Shown piece after piece: positions 29,800 through 38,246 of a stretch of 64,000 bases of DNA. The position numbers and the translations under genes were made by a program. The stretch lies in the NCBI RefSeq assembly GCF_024749045.1, contig NZ_CP087184.1, forward strand, positions 4,650,001 to 4,714,000, given 5' to 3'. The first letter of the stretch is position 1. Each line of letters begins with the position of its first letter. The notes under the pieces were generated by a model. That model was not told where the DNA came from. It saw only the letters and a list, made by a program, of their open reading frames with translations, and ran no database searches. This stretch comes from Pseudomonas sp. B21-028. GTDB lineage: Bacteria > Pseudomonadota > Gammaproteobacteria > Pseudomonadales > Pseudomonadaceae.

Positions 29800-30423
29800 T
29801 TAAGTCAACGCGGTCATGACGGCCTTGCGGTAAGCCGGACGCTGCTGCAACCGCCGGTACCAGGCTTCGAGATGAGGCTGCGCCACCCGCTCGATGGGCA
29901 TTTCGAGCCAGGCATAAATGAAACTGCCCAACGGAATGTCGCCCATGCCGATCTCTTCACCCGAGAGATAGGGCCGCTCGCTCAACGCCTCCTCTGCCAT
30001 TGCCAGCAAGTCCTCGCATTCCTTGATGGCAGCCTGGATGGCGGGCCAGTCCTGCTGCTCGGCTGGCGTGCGCAGGACACCCCAGAACACGGTGCGGAAC
30101 GGCCCGGCAAAAGACGACGTGGTCCAGTCCATCCATTTGTCCGCCGTGGCCCGTGCCTGGAGATCGGTCGGGTACCAGGCTGAACCGGACGCGTGGCGCG
30201 CCAGCAGGTAACGCACGATGGCGTTGGATTCCCAGAGCACGAAACCGTCGTCTTCGATCATTGGAACGCGGCCGTTGGGGTTCTTCGCCCGGTACTCCGG
30301 CGTGTCCACCACCCCGAATGCACCGCCCGCATCGATGGCCTCGAAGGCCAGCCCCAGCTCTTCGGCGCACCACAGCGCCTTGCGGACATTCGATGAATTC
30401 TTCCGGCCCCAGATCTTCAGCAT
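29800..30423 (-). CDS. Glutathione S-transferase family protein
   Basis: This 207-residue cytosolic protein has a thioredoxin-like N-terminal domain (LKIWGRKNSSNVRKALW, with a likely Ser-based active site at NSSN; then NPNGRVPMIED and WESNAIVRYL) and a helical C-terminal domain with the GMGDIPLGSFIYAW capping motif. The substrate is unknown. ATG 30423 was chosen over the adjacent GTG 30426. An ABC exporter lies downstream and an acyl-CoA dehydrogenase is divergent. Confidence 0.88.
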   Translation of the reverse strand: MLKIWGRKNSSNVRKALWCAEELGLAFEAIDAGGAFGVVDTPEYRAKNPNGRVPMIEDDGFVLWESNAIVRYLLARHASGSAWYPTDLQARATADKWMDWTTSSFAGPFRTVFWGVLRTPAEQQDWPAIQAAIKECEDLLAMAEEALSERPYLSGEEIGMGDIPLGSFIYAWLEMPIERVAQPHLEAWYRRLQQRPAYRKAVMTALT

Positions 30424-30515
30424 CACGGTTTCCCCCAGTGGATAAGTGCCGCAGCAGCATACGCCGGATCAGCCGCGACTCAAATCATCACCACGCCCCG
30501 GAACCGAACTGATCC

Positions 30516-30652
30516 CTGTGGCGAGGGGATTTATCCCCGCTGGGCTGCGCAACGGCCCCAAAACCTGTCTTAGCTTAGGGGCGCCAATTGGATGGGTTTG
30601 TATCTGTTAGGGCCGCTGCGCGGCCCAGCGGGGATAAATCCCCTCGCCACAG
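30516..30652. repeat. REPIN of the GGCGAGGGGATTTATCCCCG family
   Basis: Two inverted arms, 30516-30559 and 30611-30652, each of about 43 bp, frame a 50-bp spacer in the GST-acyl-CoA dehydrogenase gap. The REP family differs from the GTGGGAGCGAG units elsewhere in the window. The remaining 240 bp before the dehydrogenase hold no further feature except its GGAGGA ribosome site. Confidence 0.8.
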
Positions 30653-30893
30653 ATTTTGCGTTTCGTCCCTGTCATCCAGGTTCCAAAGCTATCTGCGGTT
30701 AACGCCATTCCTGCCAAATCATGGCGCTTTCTCACTTTCGCAACGAACCATTTCCCACGATTGTTGCCAACCAGACTGGCGCAATACATCCGGGGTTTCC
30801 CACGAAATCAATCACATTGCGCTGACCGCCGCTTTTACAGATGCCGTCTAAGCTCTGTGGGTCGGTTTTGCCCTGGTTCACGGAGGACTACCT

Positions 30894-33341
30894 ATGCTGT
30901 TGTTGTGGATACTGGTTCTGGTCGTCGGGATAGCCTGGCTGGCGCATCGGCGCATCGCCCCGCTGCCCACGCTGGGTATCGTCGCGGTGTACCTGCTGGC
31001 GATGGGCATATTCAGCCATGCGCCAGGCGCGCTGATGCTGATCCTCTGGGTCGTGCTCGCCGCCATCGCGGTGCCTTTGCTGCTACCGGACCTGCGCCGC
31101 AAGTACTTCAGCGCGCCGATGTTCGACTGGTTCCAGAAGACCCTGCCGCCCATGTCGGAGACCGAGCGCGATGCCATCGACGCCGGCACGGTGTGGTGGG
31201 ATGGCGAGCTGTTCAGCGGCCGTCCGGATTGGGACCAACTGCTGGCCTACCCCAAGGTGCAGCTGACCGAGGAGGAGCAGGCGTTCCTCGACGGTCCCAC
31301 CGAAGCACTCTGCGCCATGGTCAGCGACTGGCAGATCGGCCAGGCCATGGACCTGCCGCCCGAAGCCTGGGCGCACATCAAGGAACACGGCTTCTTCGCA
31401 CTGATCATTCCGAAGGAATACGGGGGCAAGGGTTTCTCCGCCTACGCTCACTCCCAGGTCGCGATGAAACTGGCCACCCGCAGCGGCGACCTGGCCTCCA
31501 CGGTGATGGTCCCCAACTCCCTCGGCCCGGCGGAGCTGCTGTTGCACTACGGCACCGAGGAACAGCGTGACCATTACCTGCCCCGACTGGCCCGTGGCGA
31601 CGAAATTCCGTGCTTCGCACTGACCGGGCCCCTGGCCGGTTCCGACGCCGGCGCGATGCCCGACACCGGCATCATCTGCAAAGGTGACTGGCAAGGCCAG
31701 GAAACCCTGGGCCTGCGCCTGAACTGGGAAAAGCGCTACATCACCCTGGGCCCCGTGGCCACCCTCCTCGGCCTGGCCTTCAAGGCCTACGACCCCGACC
31801 ATCTGTTGGGGGACGAAGAAGACCTGGGCATCAGCCTTGCCCTGATCCCCACCGATACCCCCGGCGTGCACATAGGCCGGCGTCACCTGCCCCTCGGCGC
31901 GGCGTTCATGAACGGGCCGAACTGGGGCAAGGACGTGTTCATCCCGCTGGACTTCCTCATCGGCGGCCAGCCCATGCTCGGCAAGGGCTGGATGATGCTG
32001 ATGAACTGCCTGTCGGTCGGCCGTTCGATTTCCCTGCCAGCCGTGGGCACCGGGGCGGCGAAGTTCACCAGCCTGGTGACCGGCCAGTACGCCCAGGTGC
32101 GCGAACAGTTCAACGTGCCGTTGTCCGCCTTCGAAGGCATCCAGGAAGCCATGGCGCGTATCGGTGGCAACGCCTGGATGATGGATGCCGCCCGCATGCT
32201 GACCGCCAACGCGGTGGACCTGGGGGAAAAGCCCTCGGTGCTGTCGGCGATCCTCAAGTACCACCTGACCGAACGCGGCCGCGAGTGCATCGGCCACGCC
32301 ATGGATGTGCATGGCGGTAAAGGCATCATCATGGGCCCGAACAATTACCTGGGGCGCAGTTGGCAAGGCGCGCCGATCTTCATCACCGTGGAAGGCGCGA
32401 ACATCCTGTCGCGCAACCTGATGATCTTCGGCCAGGGGGCGATCCGCTGCCATCCGTTCGTGCTCAAGGAAATGGCCCTGGCGACCCGCGAAGACAAAGA
32501 TCAGGCGCTGGTGGAGTTCGACGGTTTGTTGCTCAAGCACATCGGCTTCGCCATCGGCAACGCGGCCAGCACCCTGGTGCTGAACCTGGGCCTGGGGCAT
32601 TTCGACCGGACTCCCGGCAACACTTTGAGCCAGGGGTATTTCCGCGCGCTCAATCGACAGGCAGCAGCCTTTGCCCTGCTGGCGGACCTGAGCATGATGC
32701 TGCTGGGCGGTGAGCTCAAACGGCGCGAACGCCTGTCGGCACGCCTGGGCGATGTATTGAGCAACCTTTATCTGGCCTCGGCGGCGCTCAAGCGCTATCA
32801 CGACCTGGATTCGCCGGACCACATGACGCCGCTGTTCACCTGGGCCATGGAGGAGAGTCTCGGCCAGTCGGAGCGTGCGCTGGACGAGCTGCTGGCCAAC
32901 TTCCCGAACCGACTGCTCGGTGGCCTGTTGCGCTGCGTGGTGTTCCCCTTCGGCCGTCGCCACAAGGGGCCGAGCGACAGACTGGACGCAGAAGTCGCGG
33001 CTGTGATCGGCCGGGCCAAGGGCGACCCGACCCTCGAAGAACTGCTGCAGGGCTGCTACCGCCCGCTCTCGGTCGACGATCCGGTCGGCGCCCTGCAACA
33101 TGCCGCCGACCTGCTGACGGCGGCCCAGCCGTTGCAGAAAAAACTGCACGCAGCGCTCAAGCATGGCCAGCTCAAGCCGGCTCCCGGCGAGCACCTTATC
33201 GACACGGCCCTGGAAGCCGGTGTGCTGCAGGCCGGCGAAGCCCAGACCCTGCATGCGGCCGAAACGGCGCGGCGCAAGGTGATCGACGTGGATGATTTCG
33301 ACAAGGAGGCCCTGACGCTTGCCGAGGACAAGGTGCGCTGA
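30894..33341 (+). CDS. FadE-type acyl-CoA dehydrogenase
   Basis: This flavoenzyme catalyses the first oxidation step of fatty acid beta-oxidation. The 815-residue length matches E. coli FadE. Two N-terminal hydrophobic segments (about 2-17 and 45-65) suggest inner-membrane association. FAD/substrate motifs include ALTGPLAGSDAGAMPDTG and the C-terminal DUF1974-like half ends in a basic/acidic helix. GGAGGA lies 6 nt before the ATG. Acyl-CoA chain preference cannot be read. It is followed by a small conserved gene. Confidence 0.9.
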   Translation: MLLLWILVLVVGIAWLAHRRIAPLPTLGIVAVYLLAMGIFSHAPGALMLILWVVLAAIAVPLLLPDLRRKYFSAPMFDWFQKTLPPMSETERDAIDAGTVWWDGELFSGRPDWDQLLAYPKVQLTEEEQAFLDGPTEALCAMVSDWQIGQAMDLPPEAWAHIKEHGFFALIIPKEYGGKGFSAYAHSQVAMKLATRSGDLASTVMVPNSLGPAELLLHYGTEEQRDHYLPRLARGDEIPCFALTGPLAGSDAGAMPDTGIICKGDWQGQETLGLRLNWEKRYITLGPVATLLGLAFKAYDPDHLLGDEEDLGISLALIPTDTPGVHIGRRHLPLGAAFMNGPNWGKDVFIPLDFLIGGQPMLGKGWMMLMNCLSVGRSISLPAVGTGAAKFTSLVTGQYAQVREQFNVPLSAFEGIQEAMARIGGNAWMMDAARMLTANAVDLGEKPSVLSAILKYHLTERGRECIGHAMDVHGGKGIIMGPNNYLGRSWQGAPIFITVEGANILSRNLMIFGQGAIRCHPFVLKEMALATREDKDQALVEFDGLLLKHIGFAIGNAASTLVLNLGLGHFDRTPGNTLSQGYFRALNRQAAAFALLADLSMMLLGGELKRRERLSARLGDVLSNLYLASAALKRYHDLDSPDHMTPLFTWAMEESLGQSERALDELLANFPNRLLGGLLRCVVFPFGRRHKGPSDRLDAEVAAVIGRAKGDPTLEELLQGCYRPLSVDDPVGALQHAADLLTAAQPLQKKLHAALKHGQLKPAPGEHLIDTALEAGVLQAGEAQTLHAAETARRKVIDVDDFDKEALTLAEDKVR

Positions 33342-33432
33342 TTTTGTGGCCCCACGCTGACCCACGGCCATGTAAAAACCTGCGCAGGGGCTTTATACTC
33401 CCGCGCCCGTTTTGCTCTTGAGGACTTATCTC

Positions 33433-33840
33433 GTGTCCAATGTCGTTGCCGATCACCTTGTCTTGCTTGACCACTTGCGCAGCATCCTGGTCGCCGTGGG
33501 TGAGGCCGAACAGGTTCCCGAAGAAAGCCATGCACTGTTCCTGGAGCGCTTCGATGAATTGCGCACGCAACTGCCCGTCGATCCGATCGAAAGCCAGTAC
33601 CTGGGCCAGGACCTCCTCTGCCAGGTGATCGTCCGTTATCCACAGATCGCTCATCTGGTACCACGTGACCTGCTGTGGTACTTCGCCGGTGACTGCCTGC
33701 ACTACATGCCCGACGAGGAAATCGACCTGTACCAGGCCCTCGAGGAACGTCGTTTCGAAGCCGAACAGAACGACGAACCTTTCGACTGGAACCAGGAAAA
33801 GCAATTGCTGGCGATGTCGGAGCAGGACAGCAAGCACTGA
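33433..33840 (+). CDS. Conserved hypothetical protein (PA2817-like family)
   Basis: This 135-residue acidic soluble protein begins MSNVVADHLVLLDHLRSILV from a GTG codon 8 nt after GAGGA. It has a conserved core with YLGQDLLCQVIVRYPQIAHLVPRDLLWYFAGDCLHYM. I do not know its function. Its place right after the acyl-CoA dehydrogenase is conserved in Pseudomonas, as I recall, and the terminator after it closes the unit. Confidence 0.8.
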   Translation: MSNVVADHLVLLDHLRSILVAVGEAEQVPEESHALFLERFDELRTQLPVDPIESQYLGQDLLCQVIVRYPQIAHLVPRDLLWYFAGDCLHYMPDEEIDLYQALEERRFEAEQNDEPFDWNQEKQLLAMSEQDSKH

Positions 33841-33856
33841 TCGCGATCAGTCATGC

Positions 33857-33891
33857 AAAGGCCCGCACGGTTAACCCTGCGGGCCTTTTTC
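33857..33891 (+). terminator. Terminator of the acyl-CoA dehydrogenase unit
   Basis: AAGGCCCGCA pairs with TGCGGGCCTT around a 10-nt loop and is followed by TTTTTC, 16 nt after the stop at 33840. Confidence 0.88.
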
Positions 33892-33928
33892 TTGGCCAAA
33901 ATCTGATGATCCCGGGGAAGCAAAATCC

Positions 33929-34011
33929 TGTGGGAACGGGCTTGCTCGCGAAAGCGGACCACCGGCCAATGGAGAGTCGCCTGACGGATCGCTTTCGCGA
34001 GCAAGCCCGCT
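33929..34011. repeat. REPIN split by the IS110 element (left part)
   Basis: A complete REP unit lies at 33929-33956 and an inverted partner begins at 33992. The partner reads CGCGAGCAAGCCCGCT up to 34011 and stops there; its remaining CCCACAAG lies at 35164-35171, across the IS element. This marks the insertion point inside the REP. Confidence 0.85.
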
Positions 34012-34029
34012 TGTGTCTGAGTAAGGGAA

Positions 34030-34200
34030 TAAACTCTGGGTTGAGAGGGGTAGATGGCAAGCTGTGAGTCCGCGGTGCTTGAAGCACGAGTGGGAGCAAA
34101 GCTGCCATCTACCTTTCTACTCTGGCCCATAAGCCCGAACAGTTGGACGAGCGGCACTCGAATCACAAGCGTGGGCAAAGCCAGAGCACTCTCATTTCTG
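34030..34200 (+). ncRNA. Candidate bridge RNA of the IS110 element
   Basis: Two stem-loops fit the two-loop bridge-RNA plan. Target loop: outer stem 34049-34059/34103-34113; guide GAGTCCGC (34066-34073) can pair, with two G-U pairs, to the left REP half; inner hairpin 34075-34087; guide GTGGGAG (34090-34096) is the reverse complement of CTCCCAC at 35162-35168. Donor loop: outer stem 34120-34126/34180-34186; guide ACAGTTG (34139-34145) equals the element's right end 35155-35161; inner hairpin 34148-34160; guide CACAAG (34164-34169) complements CTTGTG at 34010-34015. Transcription is not shown; the exact RNA ends are estimates. Confidence 0.75.
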
Positions 34201-34219
34201 AGTGTAAGAGGGTTTTGCC

Positions 34220-35137
34220 ATGATTTCCTGGGTCGGTATCGATATATCCAAATCAAATCTCGTCGTTTGGGTTCGACCACAGAACCAAGGCTATGAGGTC
34301 CCCAATACGCTTGAGGGCTTTGCACAACTGGTCGAACAGCTAAGCCAGTACACGATTGGCCGGGTGTTACTGGAAGCCACGGGCGGCTATGAACGAAAGG
34401 TTATGGCAGCACTGCAGGAGGCAGGTTTCAATGTGCTCAGGATCAACCCTCGCCGGGTTAGAGCCTTCGCTGTAGCAATGGGCAAGAATGCCAAGACCGA
34501 CCCCATCGATGCGGCTGTTCTTGCCGATTTTGCCGAAGCTCTGCATGCGTCTCACGAAAAGCCCATTTCACCTGAGCGTGAAGCACTGCGTGAGCTGATT
34601 CAGCTGCGCGAACACTTCGTCCAGCAGCGAGATGACAACAAGCGCCGGCTGCAGCAGGCTCAGCTTCCGGCGGTTATCGAGGTGATCAAAGACCATATTC
34701 GCTACCTGCAAATCCAAATCAAGCAGTTTGGCAAAGCCATTAATCAAAGCATGCGTAAGCTGGATGCGGAGAAGGCCGACCGACTCACGTCAGTTAAAGG
34801 GATCGGCACTGTGGCGACTGCTAGTTTGTTGGTTTACCTGCCTGAACTCGGTGAGCTTGATCGCAGAGAGATCGCGGCCCTGGCGGGAATCGCCCCCTAC
34901 AACGACGACAGTGGTAATCACAGCGGCAAACGTCAGATTTACGGAGGAAGAGCGCGGGTCAGACGTGCGCTTTATATGTCGTGCTGGGTTGTCATCCGCT
35001 ATCACGCCGACTTCAAGGCCCGGTATGAAGCACTTCGAGAGCGAGGCAAGAGCGCGAAAGTCGCGCTCATCGCCTGCATGCGAATATTGCTAATCAGACT
35101 GAATGCCATGCTTCGAGACGGCACTGAGTGGCGGTGA
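34220..35137 (+). CDS. IS110-family transposase (DEDD recombinase)
   Basis: This 305-residue protein has the RuvC-like N-terminal DEDD domain with Asp8 (GIDISK), Glu52 (LLEATGGYE), Asp94 and Asp97 (KTDPIDAAV). A coiled-coil middle follows (about 115-185), then a Transposase_20 domain with VKGIGTVATASLL and APYNDDSGNHSGKR, where Ser231 is the likely catalytic serine. The ATG has AGAGGG 8 nt upstream. The gene looks intact, so the element may be active. Confidence 0.93.
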   Translation: MISWVGIDISKSNLVVWVRPQNQGYEVPNTLEGFAQLVEQLSQYTIGRVLLEATGGYERKVMAALQEAGFNVLRINPRRVRAFAVAMGKNAKTDPIDAAVLADFAEALHASHEKPISPEREALRELIQLREHFVQQRDDNKRRLQQAQLPAVIEVIKDHIRYLQIQIKQFGKAINQSMRKLDAEKADRLTSVKGIGTVATASLLVYLPELGELDRREIAALAGIAPYNDDSGNHSGKRQIYGGRARVRRALYMSCWVVIRYHADFKARYEALRERGKSAKVALIACMRILLIRLNAMLRDGTEWR

Positions 35138-35160
35138 CGGGTGGCGGAAGTAAGACAGTT

Positions 35161-35470
35161 GCTCCCACAAGAACCTCGGCGCCAGGAAAGACAGTTTATT
35201 GACGCTCACCTCACCAGCTTTTGCACCCCCGCCACTTTTCAGACGTTTTTTTCACTTTCGACGTGGCGCTTTGCCATGGGTGAACTACCGTCAATCAGAA
35301 GCGAGCAAGGTGATCGGCAAATTGCCTCTCAGGCGAGCTGTTTGCGCCAGTCACCGCTCGACAACCTGGGTTGATTTCCGGGTGATGAGACAGGGGTAGC
35401 CCGGGCCCCATAAATGATCCGAGGCAACTGGTCACGTCCAAGGACGGCCTGTTCTGTCGAGGAGCATTCT
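35161..35470. other. Gap between the IS element and rcpA
   Basis: The first 11 bases are the right half of the interrupted REP. The remaining 300 bp show no gene, no REP and no copy of the TAGGA repeat found upstream of flp. The rcpA promoter should lie here, but I see no convincing -35/-10 pair. GAGGAG at 35459-35464 is the ribosome site of rcpA. Confidence 0.5.
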
Positions 35471-36694
35471 ATGAGCTATCTAACCGCGCCCGCGTTAAAA
35501 CACTTTATCCATGGCCTGTTCCTGATGGGCCTTGGCCTGGATGCGGTGCAAGCCGCAGCCAGCAATTGTTCGCAACTGGACAGTTTGCCGGCGACCTTCG
35601 AGGTCGGCCAGGGACTCCAGAGCGAGTTGCGCATCCTGGCCCCGGTGACAAAACTGGCGGTGGGCGACCCGAAAATCGCCGACGTACAGCCCAGTGGCAG
35701 CGACGCCTTCATTCTCACCGGCATGGCGCCAGGCGCCACCAGCCTGATGGTCTGGACGGCGTGTTCGAAAATGCCCCGCCAGAGCATGATCTTCGTCAAG
35801 GGTAGGGCCACCGAGGCGCTGACCAGTGCCGCGAGCGTGCCTTCCGAAGATCCGATGCTGCTCGCCCAGGTGCAGACCGACATCCGTTTCGTCGAGGTCA
35901 GCCGGACCAAACTCAAGGAAGCGTCGACCTCGATCTTCGGCAGCCGCGGCAACTTCCAGTTCGGCTCGCCGAGAACCCTGCCCACCATTGGTGGTGTGGT
36001 CCGGCCTTCATTACCGGTCAATAACGACATGTTCAACCTGTCCTTCGCCACCGGGCAAACCTTGCTGATGATCAACGCGCTGGAAGGCAGCGGCTTTGCC
36101 TATACCCTGGCGCGGCCGAGCCTGGTGGCCCTCAGTGGGCAGAGCGCGAGCTTCCTGGCCGGCGGCGAGGTACCGATTCCGGTGCCCAGCGCCGGCAGCG
36201 ACAACGTGTCCATCGAGTACAAGGAATTCGGTATCCGCCTGACCTTGACGCCAACCGTCATCGGGAAAAACCGCATTGCCTTGAAGGTCGCTCCGGAAGT
36301 CAGTGAGCTGGACTTCACCAATGCCGTGAACATCGCCGGTACGCTGGTTCCGGCGCTCACCGTGCGCCGCACCGATACCAGCATTGCCTTGGCCGACGGC
36401 GAAAGCTTCGTCATCAGCGGCCTGATCAGTACGCACAACGCCTCCCAGGTGAACAAGTTTCCCGGCCTGGGCGATATTCCGATTCTCGGCGCCTTCTTCC
36501 GTAACCACTCCATCGATCGCGAGGAACGGGAACTGCTGATGATCGTCACGCCGCACCTGGTCCAACCGTTGGCCGCCGACGCGCAACTGCCGACCTTGCC
36601 GGGCGAACAGCTGCGCAACTATGACCCGAACTTCTATCGCATGTATTTCCTCGAACACGGCGAGTTCGACAACCGTAGCGGGCTCTCCCAATGA
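35471..36694 (+). CDS. rcpA: Tad pilus outer-membrane secretin RcpA/CpaC
   Basis: This 407-residue protein should form the outer-membrane pore for the Flp pilus. A signal peptide (about residues 1-30, ending AVQAAA) is followed by a pilus-secretin N-terminal (BON-like) region, with KLAVGDPKIADVQPSG and GATSLMVW. A secretin domain then includes VPIPVP, the GIRLTLTPTVI strand and PGLGDIPILGAFFR, and the protein ends IVTPHLVQPL. ATG 35471 has GAGGAG 6 nt upstream. It heads a plus-strand rcpA-tadD-DUF3613 unit that converges on tadC. Confidence 0.9.
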   Translation: MSYLTAPALKHFIHGLFLMGLGLDAVQAAASNCSQLDSLPATFEVGQGLQSELRILAPVTKLAVGDPKIADVQPSGSDAFILTGMAPGATSLMVWTACSKMPRQSMIFVKGRATEALTSAASVPSEDPMLLAQVQTDIRFVEVSRTKLKEASTSIFGSRGNFQFGSPRTLPTIGGVVRPSLPVNNDMFNLSFATGQTLLMINALEGSGFAYTLARPSLVALSGQSASFLAGGEVPIPVPSAGSDNVSIEYKEFGIRLTLTPTVIGKNRIALKVAPEVSELDFTNAVNIAGTLVPALTVRRTDTSIALADGESFVISGLISTHNASQVNKFPGLGDIPILGAFFRNHSIDREERELLMIVTPHLVQPLAADAQLPTLPGEQLRNYDPNFYRMYFLEHGEFDNRSGLSQ

Positions 36695-36750
36695 GCCGGC
36701 GTCTGATGTGCAAGGGGTCGGGGGTTCAGCCTGCTGTCGGAGGGCATTCC

Positions 36751-37464
36751 ATGAAAGCAGTGATCGCGATAACGGCGACCTTGATACTCGCCGGTTGTGC
36801 CAGTAACGGAGTAGTCGCTTCCCGTCAGTCCAGTTGCGCCAGGCCCGGCTCCGATCAGGAACTGGCCCTGAACCTGGCGGATGACATGGCCAATGATGGG
36901 CGTTTGTACGCCAGCCTGGCAAACCTCGAAGGCCTGCCCGAAGACCTCGTCCAGGTCCGCCTGCGCAAGGCCCGGGTGCTGCGCCTGATGGGACGCAACG
37001 AGGCAGAGCCGTTGTACAAGAGCCTGCTCGGGACCTGCCTGGCCGCCGATGGAGAACATGGCCTCGGCCAACTGGCCGCCGCCAAGAATGACAATGCCAG
37101 CGCCACCGAGCACCTTGAGCGCGCGGCGAAAATGGCCCCTACCGAAGGAAAGATCCGCAACGACCTGGGTGTCGTCTACCTCAATCAACGCCGGATCCCT
37201 GAAGCGCGCTTCGAGTTCATGACCGCCTTGGAACTCAGGCAGGCGGACTCCCTGGCCGCCCTCAACATGGTGACGCTGCTGATCTACCAGGACAACTGGA
37301 AGCAAGCCGCCGAACTCGCGAGCATGGCCAAGTTGAGCCCCGCACAAGTGGCGGATGCCCAGGCCCGCGCGGAGAAGATCAGGGGTTCGGCCACCAAGAC
37401 GGGAACGACACAGACAGACCGTTCGAACGAGGTCGTCGATGCCTCATCCGGCGCGGTCAAGTAG
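36751..37464 (+). CDS. tadD: TadD-like TPR lipoprotein of the Tad pilus
   Basis: This 237-residue protein begins with a lipoprotein signal (MKAVIAITATLILAGC; Cys at residue 16) followed by tetratricopeptide-like helices (AKNDNASATEHLERAAKMAPTEGKIRNDLGVVYLNQ). TadD is needed for assembly or placement of the Flp secretin. ATG 36751 is preferred because GGAGG lies just before it; a longer frame from 36691 would lack the lipoprotein signal at the N-terminus. It follows rcpA by 56 bp. Confidence 0.85.
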   Translation: MKAVIAITATLILAGCASNGVVASRQSSCARPGSDQELALNLADDMANDGRLYASLANLEGLPEDLVQVRLRKARVLRLMGRNEAEPLYKSLLGTCLAADGEHGLGQLAAAKNDNASATEHLERAAKMAPTEGKIRNDLGVVYLNQRRIPEARFEFMTALELRQADSLAALNMVTLLIYQDNWKQAAELASMAKLSPAQVADAQARAEKIRGSATKTGTTQTDRSNEVVDASSGAVK

Positions 37465-37486
37465 AGCGTTACGAGGAGTCCACGAG

Positions 37487-37756
37487 ATGAAAACGAAACA
37501 GCTGTTGATCATCTGCATCGCATGCCTGTCCACCTCCGCCTGGGCAATCGAGCCAGGGCCCTCTTCGGCCGCGCAACAAGGCACCGAAAGCTGGATGCAG
37601 CTGCAGATTCGCGGTGTGGTAGCGTCCACCAACCTGCAAACCGCCTCCGCCGCCGAACGTGAAATGGCCATGCAGCGCTGGCTCAATAGTTTCAACTATC
37701 CGATTCCGGAGTTCTTCGACCAGGATTCGGGAGGAGAAATCAGCAGCGGCAAATGA
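37487..37756 (+). CDS. DUF3613 small exported protein of the Tad locus
   Basis: This 89-residue protein has a signal peptide (KTKQLLIICIACLSTSAWA) and a short mature part with GTESWMQLQIRG and AMQRWLNSFNYPIPEFFDQD. It matches the DUF3613 family, which sits beside tadD in pseudomonad Tad loci. Function is unknown. It follows tadD by 22 bp and is followed by a strong terminator. Confidence 0.8.
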   Translation: MKTKQLLIICIACLSTSAWAIEPGPSSAAQQGTESWMQLQIRGVVASTNLQTASAAEREMAMQRWLNSFNYPIPEFFDQDSGGEISSGK

Positions 37757-37765
37757 GTCAACCTG

Positions 37766-37811
37766 AAAAAAAAGATCGTCCGAAGGCGTTGCTGCTTTCG
37801 GACGATTTTTT
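37766..37811 (+). terminator. Terminator of the rcpA-tadD unit
   Basis: ATCGTCCGAA pairs with TTCGGACGAT around a 12-nt loop, with an A-run before and TTTTTT after, 10 nt after the DUF3613 stop. Confidence 0.88.
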
Positions 37812-37823
37812 ATGCCACCACGT

Positions 37824-38191
37824 CTGTGGGGGCGAGCTTGCTCGCGATGGCGTCGGCACATTCAACACTTGCGGGACAGACGCTCCGCCATCGCGAGCAG
37901 GGCTCGCTCCCACAATTTGAATTGGGGTTCGGCCAGAGAGATGGGTCGGCTGTAAGGCCCCCTTCGCGAGCAAGCCCGCTCCCACAATTGGATTGTGGGT
38001 TCGGCCAGAGAGATGGGTCGGCTGTAAGGCCCCCTTCGCGAGCAAGCCCGCACAGGGGATTGACGGTCATATGCAGAAAGTGGGTTCAGCCGGAAACAAT
38101 GTGGGAGCGAGCCTGCTCGCGATGGCGGTCTGTCAGTCAGCATTGATGGCGACTGATCGGACGCCTTCGCGAGCAGGCTCGCTCCCACAGG
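37824..38191. repeat. Cluster of six REP units with a 72-bp tandem repeat
   Basis: REP units of the GTGGGAGCGAGCCTGCTCGCGA family lie near 37824-37850, 37888-37914, 37961-37986, 38034-38055 (shortened), 38099-38127 and 38164-38191. The spacer plus REP beginning near 37928 recurs near 38000 with period 72 bp. The cluster fills the 490-bp gap between the convergent DUF3613 and tadC genes. Confidence 0.85.
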
Positions 38192-38246
38192 TGGATCAAG
38201 TACAACCGGGAGAGCAGGCCGGCTATAAGGCCGCCTCCTCACACAG

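Larger units (their letters stand above)
34012..35161 (+). mobile_element. IS110-family insertion sequence inserted in a REP
   Basis: The element is about 1150 bp. Its ends are set by the broken REP: CT at 34010-34011 on the left and CT at 35162-35163 on the right, matching a CT core dinucleotide shared by target and donor. It has 208 bp of non-coding left end, one transposase gene and a short right end of 24 bp. That layout fits the IS110 group rather than the IS1111 group, whose guide RNA lies after the gene. There are no obvious terminal inverted repeats. REP-targeting members (IS621 and Pseudomonas ISPpu9/10) are known. Confidence 0.88.

Noticed and set aside
31083-33371. Open frame of 762 codons antisense to the acyl-CoA dehydrogenase
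   Set aside because: It is a His/Gln-rich shadow with no domain, while the plus strand encodes a full FadE-type protein.
34131-34137. AAGCCCG in the IS left end as the left target guide
   Set aside because: It matches the REP exactly but sits on the 5' arm of the donor loop, where it pairs with GGGC at 34173-34176; the guide at 34066-34073 has the right place in the target loop.
37824-38191. Possible CRISPR array, because of regularly spaced repeats
   Set aside because: The repeats are palindromic REPs in alternating orientation with irregular spacing, and the spacers themselves are repeated; no cas gene is present.
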